From a virus, in the IMG/VR virus record IMGVR_UViG_3300049217_000020, positions 1 through 39,364 of that record: a DNA stretch of 39,364 nt. One strand, given 5' to 3'. This document shows, one piece after another, positions 7,681 through 15,480 of the stretch (the first letter of the stretch is position 1; the number at the start of each line of letters is the position of its first letter). The notes beneath the pieces are model-generated. The model did no database searches, had not been told where the DNA came from, and saw only the letters and a list, made by a program, of their open reading frames with translations. Made by a program: the position numbers and the translations under genes.

Positions 7681-8112
7681 TCAATCGTTCGATCTTTGCG
7701 CCAATTGCAGTTGCACCCACTCCAGAACTTTCGAGTAACGCTCTTCGGGCGTGTACGCGACACGCTCCCCGCCTTCGTAGCGGAAATCGAAGTAGGTGTC
7801 GTTCACCTCTACAACCTTCCAAGCGACCAGTCGAGGCATCCCGCACTCAACTCCAACTTCTTCCATCTCTGATTCCGGGTCAGACTTTGGCACGATTCTC
7901 CGATGTCGGGCCAACGCGCCTATCGCACAGACATCCTCCCCATTGTCAAACTCACCAGATACCAAGCGCTTGTCTGGTAACGCCAGCAATGCAGCCTCAA
8001 GCTCCCGCAAAGATTTTTGTCCGCCCCTGCCCATCAGTGAGCGGTTGCAGTTTCCTTGCCACAGTCCAAATTGACCGGGGAAATACTCTTGGTCTGTATA
8101 GCTAATCCTCAT
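7681..8112 (-). CDS. Conserved hypothetical phage protein
   Basis: A 143-residue protein with ATG at 8112, GGAGG 8 bases upstream. The features are YTDQEYFPGQFGLWQGNC, SLRELEAALLALPDKRLV and GEDVCAIGALARHRR. A later segment, YFDFRYEGGERVAYTPEERY, is followed by a C-terminal helix. This layout, with a helix of the ELEAALLALP type followed by DVCAIGALA, is familiar from phage and prophage hypothetical proteins. No function is known to me. The 8115-8116 junction with the upstream gene is nearly flush, supporting co-translation. Confidence 0.68.
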   Translation of the reverse strand: MRISYTDQEYFPGQFGLWQGNCNRSLMGRGGQKSLRELEAALLALPDKRLVSGEFDNGEDVCAIGALARHRRIVPKSDPESEMEEVGVECGMPRLVAWKVVEVNDTYFDFRYEGGERVAYTPEERYSKVLEWVQLQLAQRSND

Positions 8113-8115
8113 TCC

Positions 8116-8337
8116 TCATCCTCCCTTGGCGCGCAGATTCGTCCTCTTGAACTGAATCTCATCGTGTTCTTCGCACTCCCGACACATATAATGCCCGTCG
8201 CCATCACAGCGACCTCTACCGGAACCGTAATCGCATGGCACAAAAAACTCGCAGGGATATTTAGTATCCCGAATGTGGATAATCCCAACTACGTGCTCCG
8301 TGAATCGCGTTCCCCGCAGGAATTTATCATCCATCAT
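8116..8337 (-). CDS. Small Cys-rich putative zinc-binding protein
   Basis: A 73-residue protein. Three consecutive ATG codons (8340, 8337, 8334) follow GGGAGGG. The middle one has the best spacing and is used here; any of them may serve. The sequence has CEFFVPC, RCDGDGHYMCRECEEH, giving five Cys and several His that could form one or two zinc sites. It overlaps the 3' end of the methyltransferase gene by 11 bases in another frame. Function unknown. Confidence 0.6.
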   Translation of the reverse strand: MMDDKFLRGTRFTEHVVGIIHIRDTKYPCEFFVPCDYGSGRGRCDGDGHYMCRECEEHDEIQFKRTNLRAKGG

Positions 8338-9034
8338 CATTGCCCTCCCTCGGCGCGTCGGCCACACTTGCGAGATATTGGTGCATGATGTACTCGCTGT
8401 AGGCCGGAGGGATAGCTTCCGAACACTCCGCTATTGTCATCCAGTCAATTCTCATCGCCTCAAATCCCCATTTCTGCGGCAGTACCACGCCAATCGGCTC
8501 ACCCCGCGTTGCTTTGGATTTCGCATAATGCCGTTTCTCTTGCGCTATATCACGAACCTTCGCGCCATATACACCGAGAGTTTTTTCTCCGTGCTGGCAA
8601 ATGTGTCCGCCCGTAACGTGAAAATTAGACTCGAAATAACGGTGGCGCCTTAGTTGGAATCCATTCGATTGTAGGCCGAAATGACTTCCACATAACATCA
8701 CGGCATCTAGTAGTGGTGCACCAAACACATTTTCAATTACCCACGAATTTCCGGAACTTTGCAGAAGTTGCCGCACGGGTTCGATAAGAGCTGGATGTGG
8801 ACGCCTGTTCTTCATGGTCTTTAGAGCGCAGTAGTGTTGGCACGGCGGACTCGCCCAAATGAAATCGAATCCTTCCAGCGCGTACGTCATAGCGTCAGTC
8901 TGCACGAACGTGAACGGATACCTCGGCTGCGGCTTGATGTCCACGCCGACAATCTCGGCATCAGGACACGCGCGATGTAAGCCCATCGCCGCACCACCCG
9001 CCCCGCAGAACAAATCCAGAATCCGCATCCTCAT
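8327..9034 (-). CDS. DNA (cytosine-5) methyltransferase
   Basis: A 235-residue enzyme predicted to transfer a methyl group from S-adenosylmethionine to cytosine C5. Motif I is LDLFCGAGGAAMG (residues 6-18), motif IV with the catalytic Cys is SPPCQ (62-66), motif VI is ENV (101-103) and motif VIII-like RRHR is at 129-132. A C-terminal motif X-like segment reads IPPAYSEYIMHQYL. It is shorter than typical bacterial Dcm-type enzymes, so the target-recognition region between motifs VIII and X is small. No restriction endonuclease is nearby, so this is an orphan enzyme, probably for evading host restriction or marking phage DNA. ATG at 9034; a second ATG six bases on is also possible. Confidence 0.92.
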   Translation of the reverse strand: MRMRILDLFCGAGGAAMGLHRACPDAEIVGVDIKPQPRYPFTFVQTDAMTYALEGFDFIWASPPCQHYCALKTMKNRRPHPALIEPVRQLLQSSGNSWVIENVFGAPLLDAVMLCGSHFGLQSNGFQLRRHRYFESNFHVTGGHICQHGEKTLGVYGAKVRDIAQEKRHYAKSKATRGEPIGVVLPQKWGFEAMRIDWMTIAECSEAIPPAYSEYIMHQYLASVADAPREGNDDG

Positions 9035-9062
9035 TTCTCATCATCCCTCGGCTTCAGTTTCT

Positions 9063-9422
9063 TCATTCCGCACGCTCCGTCTCTGGCTTGGCTAGCAGGG
9101 ATTCGAGTTCTTTGACAATTATAACCGCACGATCCTCCCAAAATGCATCTAACACGGACTCAATCCCATTTCTCAACCGCGCAATCTCGGCTTTTAACGG
9201 CTTTGTGGCTGCGTCGAGGTCGGATTGGGAGAAAGTTGGTTTGGTGGTCTGTGTCGCAGGAACGCACTCCCCTTCGTGTCCGCGTCTCAGTCGGCAGTAA
9301 GAAAACGGCGAGACATATTTCCCACACATCAGACGTCTAGCGGACTTCTCTGTATTGCGATGAACCGGACACGTTAAATCATATCCATTATGACAAATGC
9401 AGTTTGATGCGTTTTGGCTCAT
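9063..9422 (-). CDS. Hypothetical Cys-rich protein with C-terminal helix
   Basis: A 119-residue protein starting in an ATGA overlap with the preceding gene. The N-terminal half carries Cys/His groups (CICHNGYDLTCPVH, MCGKYVSPFSYCRLRRGHEG) suited to zinc binding. The C-terminal half (SDLDAATKPLKAEIARLRNG and beyond) is a predicted coiled coil. No family recognised. It may pair with the neighbouring coiled-coil/zinc protein at 9419-9961, which has the parts in reverse order. Confidence 0.6.
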   Translation of the reverse strand: MSQNASNCICHNGYDLTCPVHRNTEKSARRLMCGKYVSPFSYCRLRRGHEGECVPATQTTKPTFSQSDLDAATKPLKAEIARLRNGIESVLDAFWEDRAVIIVKELESLLAKPETERAE

Positions 9423-9961
9423 GACTTCCTCCTCGCTTCGAGTTCGGAGTGCCTTGGGCAGAATTCCGTGTCAGTCACAATCGCCGAATCTTTTAAGTCT
9501 AGGTGCATTTTACATTCATCACACGTCGCGTCGTGCTCCTCCAACCTCGCCTGAGCCTTCACCCGTTCCAGCGCGGAGGATTGCTGGTCCGATCTCAATT
9601 TCCCGAGGTTATCAATAATAGACTCTTTCGTCTGCACGCACCCTGAATGAAAATCAACATCATCGGCAGCATGACATCGGAATTGAGTAGCCTTAGCCGT
9701 TTTAATTGCCCTCTCCAACGCTGCCGCCTCTGCCGAGTCACGCTCGCGGGTCAGGCGCTCGATTTCCACATCATTCTCTTCGATTATTTCATCAGCCTGT
9801 ATTGCGATGCTTCTCCAATAGGCAACGTCGGCTTTGTGGGCGTCGATCTCGGCTTTATATTGTCGCTCGCACCTTGACCATGCTGTAGCAGCTACATTGT
9901 ATTCACTCATGGTGGTGTTTCGACCTTCCATGTGCTGTTCAAACGTCAACGGCTCACTCAT
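9419..9961 (-). CDS. Coiled-coil protein with C-terminal zinc-like motif
   Basis: A 180-residue protein, ATG at 9961 with GGAG 8 bases upstream. Residues about 30-140 are a highly charged helix (ADEIIEENDVEIERLTRERD) consistent with a coiled coil. The end contains HDATCDECKMHLD and TEFCPRH, a likely C4/C3H zinc site. It is translated just before the gene at 9063-9422 through an ATGA overlap, suggesting a joint complex. Function unknown. Confidence 0.62.
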   Translation of the reverse strand: MSEPLTFEQHMEGRNTTMSEYNVAATAWSRCERQYKAEIDAHKADVAYWRSIAIQADEIIEENDVEIERLTRERDSAEAAALERAIKTAKATQFRCHAADDVDFHSGCVQTKESIIDNLGKLRSDQQSSALERVKAQARLEEHDATCDECKMHLDLKDSAIVTDTEFCPRHSELEARRKS

Positions 9962-9964
9962 CGG

Positions 9965-10339
9965 CTATGCTCCTTGCTGCGCTACTCTCTCCCGATTCTT
10001 TTTCGCCTGGCGACACATCGCCCAGCGTTTCTGGTCCTTGCGAGTGCACGCCATACATCTGTAATTAAACATCGATAACCTGCTCTCTGGCGCATCGGTT
10101 GGCTTGTGGCATTTCGGGCACAGCTTGTGCGTTGGTTCGGGTCCCGGCGCTTTTATCCGCCCGGCTACGCGGAAGCACCCCGGCACCGGACAGCGCATGT
10201 AGCTTTCGCGCTTTATGATTTCATCGCCGCCTGCAATGACAACCTGCACGCCTTCGCCGCGCTTTGCGTGGTACTTCTCGCGCGGTCCCGCCGGCGTTAC
10301 CAGCACCATTGGGACCGCGACGTGGATGGGGCAGTTCAT
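9965..10339 (-). CDS. Zinc-ribbon protein
   Basis: A 124-residue protein. An open frame extends upstream to 10477, but it overlaps the neighbouring gene; the ATG at 10339, five bases past that gene's stop, is preferred although its ribosome site is weak. Three metal-binding groups are visible: CPVPGC, CPKCHKP and CMACTRKDQKRWAMC. The first half (MVLVTPAGPREKYHAKRGEG) is basic. The C-terminus (RQAKKNRERVAQQG) is a basic helix, so nucleic-acid binding is plausible. No specific function recognised. Confidence 0.55.
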   Translation of the reverse strand: MNCPIHVAVPMVLVTPAGPREKYHAKRGEGVQVVIAGGDEIIKRESYMRCPVPGCFRVAGRIKAPGPEPTHKLCPKCHKPTDAPESRLSMFNYRCMACTRKDQKRWAMCRQAKKNRERVAQQGA

Positions 10340-10343
10340 GGGA

Positions 10344-11186
10344 CTAGACGACCTCAACCTGCGGCTCTTCGGCCTCGTCGCCCAAAGTTTTAAATCTTCC
10401 GGCACGCTCCAGACTGCTAACCGAAAGAAAAAACTTGCGAGCAAAATTAGCCTGCTGTTTCGTGACCCACCCGGCATTCTCCACTACTGGAACCCAGCAC
10501 GGTTTCTTCTGGGTTTGGTCATAAAACGATGTGATTTTATATCGGCCAGCAAACAGGTCGAGACGCGGAACGCGAAGCGCGTAAAGCCGATTCAGATACC
10601 TTGCGGCCTTTAGCGCACTTACCTTCGCGCCCCACACAACCCAATCATCCGCAGTGAAAGGCTTTTCCTCGTCGGTGGAAACGAGCGCGTGATAGGTTAG
10701 AACTTCATCGCATTCGGGGTGTACGCCTTGTTTCCATGTTGACAAAATGCACTTGGCGCAAACGCCTCCAGGCTCACCCTCGCCCCTATTTCCATCCTCG
10801 CTGCGGCACAAAACCCCTCCACCATCTTCCATCGGGCGCATATAGAGCCTCTTCGGGAGGCTCATCAAAGGCACGATATAAATTTTGTTGCCGTAATTCT
10901 CCCGCGTGAGGCCGTTGTAAAACATTCCCGGCTCCAGGCCCTCGATGTACGCCGATTCGTTCTGCTTGTCAACGGCAGCGGACATTTGCTGCGCAAGCAT
11001 TAGCCTTGCGATGGCAATATCTTTTGGACGCATCGACTCCACGCCCAGCGCGGCGTGTTCCTGCATCAGATAATCCGGCACGGCTTCCATGAGGCCGCCA
11101 GGCTCAACCTTTACCAGCTCATCTGTCGGCTGCTGGCGCAATTCGATTTCATCCTTCTTCTGAATTTTTGTTCCCGGCTTATTCAT
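10344..11186 (-). CDS. Putative ssDNA-binding/recombination accessory protein
   Basis: A 280-residue protein. ATG at 11186 overlaps the preceding gene by 8 bases. It resembles, in layout, phage proteins thought to bind single-stranded DNA. An acidic lead is followed by RPKDIAIARLMLAQQMSAAV and GLEPGMFYNGLTRENYG, then a beta-strand IYIVPLMSLPKRLYMRP. A zinc-like cluster CAKCILSTWKQGVHPEC comes next, followed by beta-strands of an OB-like core. The acidic C-terminus (LGDEAEEPQVEVV) is a common property of SSBs. Position next to helicase and nuclease genes agrees with this. Identification is by pattern only, so a general replication accessory role is the safer statement. Confidence 0.5.
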   Translation of the reverse strand: MNKPGTKIQKKDEIELRQQPTDELVKVEPGGLMEAVPDYLMQEHAALGVESMRPKDIAIARLMLAQQMSAAVDKQNESAYIEGLEPGMFYNGLTRENYGNKIYIVPLMSLPKRLYMRPMEDGGGVLCRSEDGNRGEGEPGGVCAKCILSTWKQGVHPECDEVLTYHALVSTDEEKPFTADDWVVWGAKVSALKAARYLNRLYALRVPRLDLFAGRYKITSFYDQTQKKPCWVPVVENAGWVTKQQANFARKFFLSVSSLERAGRFKTLGDEAEEPQVEVV

Positions 11187-11406
11187 TCACTTTTTCCTGT
11201 TCTGGCGCATCTTGCGCCGGAGGAATTTCTGCCGCTTTTTCGAGAGGCAGAGCTGCTACAACCTTGACTTGCAGATGTCGGATGTTTGAGTTCGACTCTT
11301 CCCCGTAAGGAAGCGAGTAGAGGAGAGAATTCCTGATCGCTTGATTATCATTCAGAGCTTCCACCTCATACACAAAACTGATCGCTACGCGATACCTTTT
11401 ATTCAT
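11179..11406 (-). CDS. Small hypothetical protein
   Basis: A 75-residue protein, ATG at 11406 with GGAGG 9 bases upstream. The N-terminal part (RYRVAISFVYEVEALNDNQA) is a beta-alpha pattern, followed by a second strand IRHLQVKVVAALPL and an acidic tail. The early segment resembles small phage proteins that modulate host factors, but no family can be named. It overlaps both neighbours by 8 bases. Confidence 0.6.
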   Translation of the reverse strand: MNKRYRVAISFVYEVEALNDNQAIRNSLLYSLPYGEESNSNIRHLQVKVVAALPLEKAAEIPPAQDAPEQEKVNE

Positions 11407-11959
11407 TTTCCGATCCTCCGTTTTGAGCTTGAGTTGGTTCGTTCTTCTTGCCGTACAGCTTGGCCTTCGTGTAGAACGTCAATTTCACCCACGGCGCGAA
11501 CTGCTTGGGCACAGGCTTGCCATCGACCATAGCCTTCATAACCTGATCGCGCACCAAACTGTCGCGGGTCTTTGCGTTGAGAGTCTTCATCTTGCGGATG
11601 TCGAGGCGGTTCTCCCACTTGCGGTAGGCGTCGATGGCTTCCGGGGTGTCGAGCTTGCCGATGTAGACGCCTTCATCGAGGGCGCACTTCATTCCGCTGT
11701 CGAATTCGATGGATTCTAGGTTGGAGTTCTCGAAGGCGGCAACGATGAGTTGGCTCAGGGCTTCGAGCGTTACATTGTAATGCTTGATATCCGATTCCAG
11801 TGTGTCCTTTCTATCAGAAATCTTCTTCATTTGCCGCGCAAGTTCGGCTGGAGCGAGATTCCCATACAACCTTTTTTCCTCATCCACGACAGCCTGAAAG
11901 CTTACTTCCGGTTTCCACGAATCGATCTTGTGTTTTAGAGGTTTCCACTTGCTCGCCAT
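11399..11959 (-). CDS. Hypothetical replication-region protein
   Basis: A 186-residue protein. The ATG at 11959 has GGGAGG 9 bases upstream; an ATG at 11968 abuts the GGAGG and is less likely. It is mostly helical: SFQAVVDEEKRLYGNLAPAE, RQMKKISDRKDTLESDIKHY, then ALSQLIVAAFENSNLESIEF and a basic C-terminal half (KWENRLDIRKMKTLNAKTRD). It precedes the SSB-like gene. It could be a recombination or replication accessory factor, but no family is recognised. Confidence 0.6.
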   Translation of the reverse strand: MASKWKPLKHKIDSWKPEVSFQAVVDEEKRLYGNLAPAELARQMKKISDRKDTLESDIKHYNVTLEALSQLIVAAFENSNLESIEFDSGMKCALDEGVYIGKLDTPEAIDAYRKWENRLDIRKMKTLNAKTRDSLVRDQVMKAMVDGKPVPKQFAPWVKLTFYTKAKLYGKKNEPTQAQNGGSENE

Positions 11960-11985
11960 TTGATTCATCCTCCCTGCTTCGGAAA

Positions 11986-12195
11986 TTACGATTTTTGGGA
12001 ATTGTTGTCGAGTGTTAATTTACATTTTACGCAGGTGCGGAAGTGCGTCACGCGCGAGGCGATGAATTTTGCCGCGCAGTCTTCGGTTGAATCGTAGGCG
12101 ATGGCGTGGCCGTCGCGCTTCATCGCGCCTACATGCGCGAGTATTGCCGGTTGACTACTTTCGGTGGTGTCGGTGATGCCGATGGGGAAGATCAC
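11986..12195 (-). CDS. Small hypothetical protein
   Basis: A 69-residue protein. The open frame extends upstream to 12342, but the GTG at 12195 forms a GTGA overlap with the preceding stop and has GGAGG 4 bases upstream, which decides the start. It reads IFPIGITDTTESSQPAILAH, then AIAYDSTEDCAAKFIASRV, ending in FRTCVKCKL, half of a zinc knuckle. Function unknown. Confidence 0.58.
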   Translation of the reverse strand: MIFPIGITDTTESSQPAILAHVGAMKRDGHAIAYDSTEDCAAKFIASRVTHFRTCVKCKLTLDNNSQKS

Positions 12196-12428
12196 AGTCC
12201 CTCCGCCTTGAGCCGTCGATGTACTTCCTGCTTGCTGATTTTTACCGTTAATTGCCTTGCTACTTCTCCGTAACTCAGGCCCATCCCGCGCAGCATTCGC
12301 GCTTCTTTGGCGATAATGTGCCATGTGGAGTCTTGGTGGCACTTCATCAGGCCGTTAAGCGAGTAGCGGCGGTTTGCGGGGCCTACTTTCGTGCCGCAGG
12401 TGCAGGTGATTTTGTTCACAGTCTCCAC
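12192..12428 (-). CDS. Small HTH protein with N-terminal Cys pair
   Basis: A 78-residue protein beginning at GTG 12428. An alternative GTG at 12419 forms a GTGA overlap with the upstream stop, and neither has ideal spacing to its ribosome site. The N-terminus has CTCGTKVGPANRRYSLNG and MKCHQDSTWH, with Cys/His that could bind zinc. The C-terminal half (MLRGMGLSYGEVARQL, ISKQEVHRRLKAEGL) is a helix-turn-helix, so DNA binding is likely. It could regulate the early operon. Confidence 0.6.
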   Translation of the reverse strand: METVNKITCTCGTKVGPANRRYSLNGLMKCHQDSTWHIIAKEARMLRGMGLSYGEVARQLTVKISKQEVHRRLKAEGL

Positions 12429-12604
12429 ATCCTCTCAAGCTCAGTCACTGTATCGAGCCTTTCTTCCGGCCACAACCTTGACAGCAACACCAGATGCTCG
12501 GCGGTGCGGCGCATGATGGCCGATGATTGACACGTTGCGCATCTGCCGTGCTTGTCGGCTTCGACTACGGCTTCACAATCCATGCAGAAGTGAAGGTTAC
12601 TCAC
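12416..12604 (-). CDS. Small zinc-ribbon protein
   Basis: A 62-residue protein starting with GTG 12604, GGAG 7 bases upstream, overlapping the helicase gene end by 8 bases. The N-terminus carries CMDCEAVVEADKHGRCATC, a standard C4 zinc ribbon. The C-terminal half is helical (RTAEHLVLLSRLWPEERLDT). Many phages carry such ribbons next to helicases. Its role is unknown. Confidence 0.62.
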   Translation of the reverse strand: MSNLHFCMDCEAVVEADKHGRCATCQSSAIMRRTAEHLVLLSRLWPEERLDTVTELERMWRL

Positions 12605-14105
12605 GTTCCAGCTCCTTTCGCCAGCGGCTCGTGGTCCATCGTCCCATTTCCTCTCGGGCTTTCAGGCCTGCCAAATTAATGTGATCCAGTGTTCTTTGGC
12701 CGTCAGGTCCAACAGCAAGAATGTCGGTGAACATTACGGCATCACCCGCCTGCGCCGGACCCATCGGCCTGTCTTTCGACTGCTCGTAAGTTCTCAAATT
12801 GCGATCTGCTGAAAGACGGTACACGGTCGATGATGCGGACATATCGAGTGCAATTCCCCCAGCCTGGGGCTGCGCGACCATCACCGTCTTGCAATCGAAC
12901 TTGCCGATGTTCTCGCTTCGGAATGCTTTTTCGGCAATCAGGCGCTCGGCCTTGTTTTGTGAGCCATGAATCTGATACACCTTCACGCCCAGCGACTCCA
13001 GCTTTTTTGCCAGCCGTTCCCGTTCGTTAATCCATCGGCACCACGCGATAATTGCCGGTTCATTGCTGCCCATTATTTGTTCTACTACGTAGTCAATCTT
13101 CTCGCTGCTGAAGTCCCGCACAGGATCGCCATACTCGAAGCCGCCCAAATGCCCGCTGCATATCTGCGCCAGGCGAAGCAGCCGGACGCCTGCATTCGGT
13201 GAAATGTAGGTATCGCCTTCATCAAGCTCGATCAACAAATCTCTTTTCAATTGCTGATACATCTTCCACGTGGGACGCGACAACTCCACTTCCGCAAAAC
13301 TCTGAATTTCCGGCACATTGCACAGTTCGGGGCAATCCTTGCGCTCGCGGCGCAGACAGTAGGGTTTTAGAATGTCGGATAATTTTTCGTAGTCCTTCCA
13401 GCCAATGCGGCGATGGACGGTCTTGTAAAATGGTTTTTTGGGGTTCTTGCTTAGATTTATTTTTTCCGCTGGTCCCCACTTAGAAAAACGATGTGAAAAC
13501 GATGTAAAGTTCTTGTACCGCTTCTCCAGGATTCCGTTCAAAATATTAAACTGCGACCAGTACCGATCCGGCGTTTCGTCCGATCCATTCAACATGACGA
13601 CCCGCGAGCACGCATCGCGTATCTTCTTGATTGCTTTCGATTGCTGCGAATTTCGGTTGCCGAGAGCCGCTGCCTCGTCGAACACGCCCAAAAACCGGAA
13701 GCCTTGCATGCGCTTAATCAGGTCCTCGCAATGATCTTCCTTTCGGATGTATTCGTAATTGGTGACAATCCAGATTATTTCATCGTTCTCATCGCTCCAA
13801 AGTTCACGCAGTTTCCTGTGATAGTTCACTGTCCGGTTGCGCTTCCACGAGTACAGCTTTATCTGCCCCATCTGGCAGTCGCCCCACACACCGCGTGCTG
13901 CTACCGGGCCAACGATCAGTACGGCGTCGATAAGATTGTTGTCGCGCAACACGCACGCGGCATCGACTACCTGTCGTGACTTGCACGTTCGCGGCTTGTC
14001 GCCCAGGTAGAATGCTTCGTTGCGCACCAGCGCCCGCACGCCTTCGAGTTGATGCTTGTACGGAGGCGGGTCCTGGCGAAATTTTGATGGATCGAATTCG
14101 ATCAA
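12597..14105 (-). CDS. SNF2/superfamily 2 DNA helicase-like ATPase
   Basis: A 502-residue protein resembling phage SNF2-type helicases used in replication or recombination. The start is a TTG at 14105 with AGGAG 6 bases upstream. Motif II is FDEAAAL (142-148), motif III-like LNGSDETP follows, and the C-terminal RecA-like lobe contains AIIAWCRWINERERLAKKLE, VYQIHGSQ and motif VI-like YEQSKDRPMG (440-449). The motif I equivalent reads DKPRTCKS (36-43): the Gly expected before Lys is Cys. That would weaken ATP binding unless tolerated. Neighbouring genes encode a VRR-NUC nuclease and an SSB-like protein, a common phage grouping. Confidence 0.85.
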   Translation of the reverse strand: MIEFDPSKFRQDPPPYKHQLEGVRALVRNEAFYLGDKPRTCKSRQVVDAACVLRDNNLIDAVLIVGPVAARGVWGDCQMGQIKLYSWKRNRTVNYHRKLRELWSDENDEIIWIVTNYEYIRKEDHCEDLIKRMQGFRFLGVFDEAAALGNRNSQQSKAIKKIRDACSRVVMLNGSDETPDRYWSQFNILNGILEKRYKNFTSFSHRFSKWGPAEKINLSKNPKKPFYKTVHRRIGWKDYEKLSDILKPYCLRRERKDCPELCNVPEIQSFAEVELSRPTWKMYQQLKRDLLIELDEGDTYISPNAGVRLLRLAQICSGHLGGFEYGDPVRDFSSEKIDYVVEQIMGSNEPAIIAWCRWINERERLAKKLESLGVKVYQIHGSQNKAERLIAEKAFRSENIGKFDCKTVMVAQPQAGGIALDMSASSTVYRLSADRNLRTYEQSKDRPMGPAQAGDAVMFTDILAVGPDGQRTLDHINLAGLKAREEMGRWTTSRWRKELERE

Positions 14106-14114
14106 CGCATACTC

Positions 14115-14495
14115 CTAAAAAAATACAGCAATCTTCCGCGCTGTTTCTTCAAACGTCATTGGCTCAAGTTTTGCCCACTCCGCACGCTCGGAGGCAGGGA
14201 ACAGGTAGCACCGCCGCTCGCGTTTGTTCCAGTTATCGAAGCGAACGACCAGATACCAGCCGTTCAGGTTCAAGCATCGGTGCAGTTGAATGGGCTTGAA
14301 TATCGTTTTTTTTATATCTTTCACTTCGCACCACGTCGTTCGCGTTGTGTTCCCCGGAAGTGGAGTCGAAACGCTGAAATCCGGGATGCCGGAACTCATG
14401 GGATTCATGTGCTTAATGACCTCATCCGTTTTCCCGTTCTGGCGCAGCTCGCGCACGCGAGCCAGTAGTTCGCATGTAAATTTCGATTCCTTCAA
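14115..14495 (-). CDS. VRR-NUC type nuclease
   Basis: A 126-residue PD-(D/E)xK nuclease, probably acting on branched DNA such as Holliday junctions. Conserved residues are visible in order: an N-terminal helix, SGIPDFSVS (the Gly-x-Pro-Asp motif), WCEVKD (the Glu-x-Lys motif) and a Gln-His pair (IQLHRCLNLNG). The start is a TTG at 14495, which overlaps the preceding stop (TTGA) and has GGGAGG 5 bases upstream. It lies directly before the SNF2-type helicase gene, and the two are commonly linked in phages. Confidence 0.85.
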   Translation of the reverse strand: MKESKFTCELLARVRELRQNGKTDEVIKHMNPMSSGIPDFSVSTPLPGNTTRTTWCEVKDIKKTIFKPIQLHRCLNLNGWYLVVRFDNWNKRERRCYLFPASERAEWAKLEPMTFEETARKIAVFF

Positions 14496-14800
14496 ACATT
14501 CCTCCCGTATCTTTCAATTCGCTCCCGCCAGTCAAGATGCTCTTGCGACATGCTCGGCGGGTATAGCTTGACACCTTTCGCTACTTCGTACCCCTCCGAT
14601 AGCTCGCTCTCAATTGGTCCTTTATCTCCACCACGTAAAAATGAGATAGCTTCCTGCTTCACGCCTCTTAACTCAGCCAGCATTGCCGCTTTCTGCTGAG
14701 GCGTTGCGCCAGCGGGCGCGGTGAATAGCAGGCGCTCGCCGTCGAGTGTGATGGTTGCGCCCTGGGCGCGGAGGTTATCTAAGATATTTTTCGCGTTCAT
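14492..14800 (-). CDS. TubC N-terminal docking-domain-like protein
   Basis: A 102-residue protein. Residues 3-55 match the pattern of the TubC N-terminal docking domain, known from nonribosomal peptide and polyketide synthases: ILDNLRAQGATITLDGERLL, FTAPAGATPQQKAAMLAELR, then a KQEAISFLRGG helix. The C-terminal half is charged and ends in WRERIERYGRN. Phages often carry this domain alone near replication genes, where the docking role is unproven. The ATG at 14800 has only a weak ribosome site and lies inside the end of the preceding gene. Confidence 0.72.
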   Translation of the reverse strand: MNAKNILDNLRAQGATITLDGERLLFTAPAGATPQQKAAMLAELRGVKQEAISFLRGGDKGPIESELSEGYEVAKGVKLYPPSMSQEHLDWRERIERYGRNV

Positions 14801-15056
14801 CTCTTACGCCCTTCCGCAACGCGGCAACGACTACATCATCACTATACAGTGCGACACACACGCAGCCTTCCACATAAGCGACAATAACTTCATCCGCCCT
14901 ACACGATAGCGCCGCGTGCTTACTCCAGAATTTACAATTCATTAGCGATTCTTTGCAGATCTCGACGTCTTCCAGAAACTTCAGCGCCTTAATCTGCACT
15001 TCGTTGCCGAAGATCAAGGGTGGTTCTAGCGCGGCCCAGGCTTCTTTAATTTTCAT
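14775..15056 (-). CDS. Hypothetical protein
   Basis: A 93-residue protein. ATG 15056 is chosen because GGGAGG lies upstream (10 bases) and the overlap with the preceding gene is then only 11 bases. The sequence (KIKEAWAALEPPLIFGNEVQ, ALKFLEDVEICKESLMNCKF, ADEVIVAYVEGCVCVALYSD) suggests a small alpha/beta fold with five Cys. No family recognised. Confidence 0.55.
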   Translation of the reverse strand: MKIKEAWAALEPPLIFGNEVQIKALKFLEDVEICKESLMNCKFWSKHAALSCRADEVIVAYVEGCVCVALYSDDVVVAALRKGVRDEREKYLR

Positions 15057-15321
15057 CGCACAATATCCTCCCATGTACAACTTCATGATGATTGCGTTCC
15101 TCGGACGTTTCGAACGCCTCGCAGCACACGTCGCACCTGTGCTTGAAACTCTCGCGGATCGTTCGCTCGCGCTCCTTCATCAGCAGCGCGGAAGTCTCGG
15201 CGATGATGGTGTCGTACTGCTCGACCGTGATTTCCATGACGTGCCACATCACCTCGCAGTCGCAGGTTTTGGAAATGATGTGCTTGATTTTTTGTGACAG
15301 GTCGAATGGGGAGAGTTTCAT
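15046..15321 (-). CDS. Small protein with C2H2-type zinc finger
   Basis: A 91-residue protein with ATG 15321 after AGGAGG, 4 bases between. A helical first half (FDLSQKIKHIISKTCDCEVM, VEQYDTIIAETSALLMKERE) is followed by CDVCCEAFETSEERNHHEVV-H, a near-classical C2H2 finger with Cys-x2-Cys, 12 residues, His-x4-His and the aromatic residue in place. C2H2 fingers are rare in phage proteins, though small ones are known. DNA binding is possible. It starts in an ATGA overlap with the small gene upstream. Confidence 0.65.
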   Translation of the reverse strand: MKLSPFDLSQKIKHIISKTCDCEVMWHVMEITVEQYDTIIAETSALLMKERERTIRESFKHRCDVCCEAFETSEERNHHEVVHGRILCDEN

Positions 15322-15452
15322 TTTCCCTCCTTTCTCGCGGCGCGGAATTTCTTGCAGCGGCAGAACTTCGCGGTCTTTGAATCGCAATACAGGCAGTCGC
15401 CTTCGCCTTTTCGGTGGTGGATTTGCGGATGGCCGCAGAGGCATTTTTTCAT
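15318..15452 (-). CDS. 44-residue Cys/His-rich microprotein
   Basis: A 44-residue protein: MKKCLCGHPQIHHRKGEGDC, LYCDSKTAKFCRCKKFRAAR, KEGK. ATG 15452 has GGAG 6 bases upstream, and the stop overlaps the next ATG (ATGA). The spacing Cys-x-Cys-x-His, His-His, Cys-x2-Cys, Cys-x-Cys is a pattern familiar from phage and actinobacterial mini-zinc proteins. The basic tail suggests nucleic-acid binding. An ATG at 15464 is in frame but less well placed. Confidence 0.65.
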   Translation of the reverse strand: MKKCLCGHPQIHHRKGEGDCLYCDSKTAKFCRCKKFRAARKEGK

Positions 15453-15480
15453 GTTAATCTCCATATTAATAAAAAGTTGA

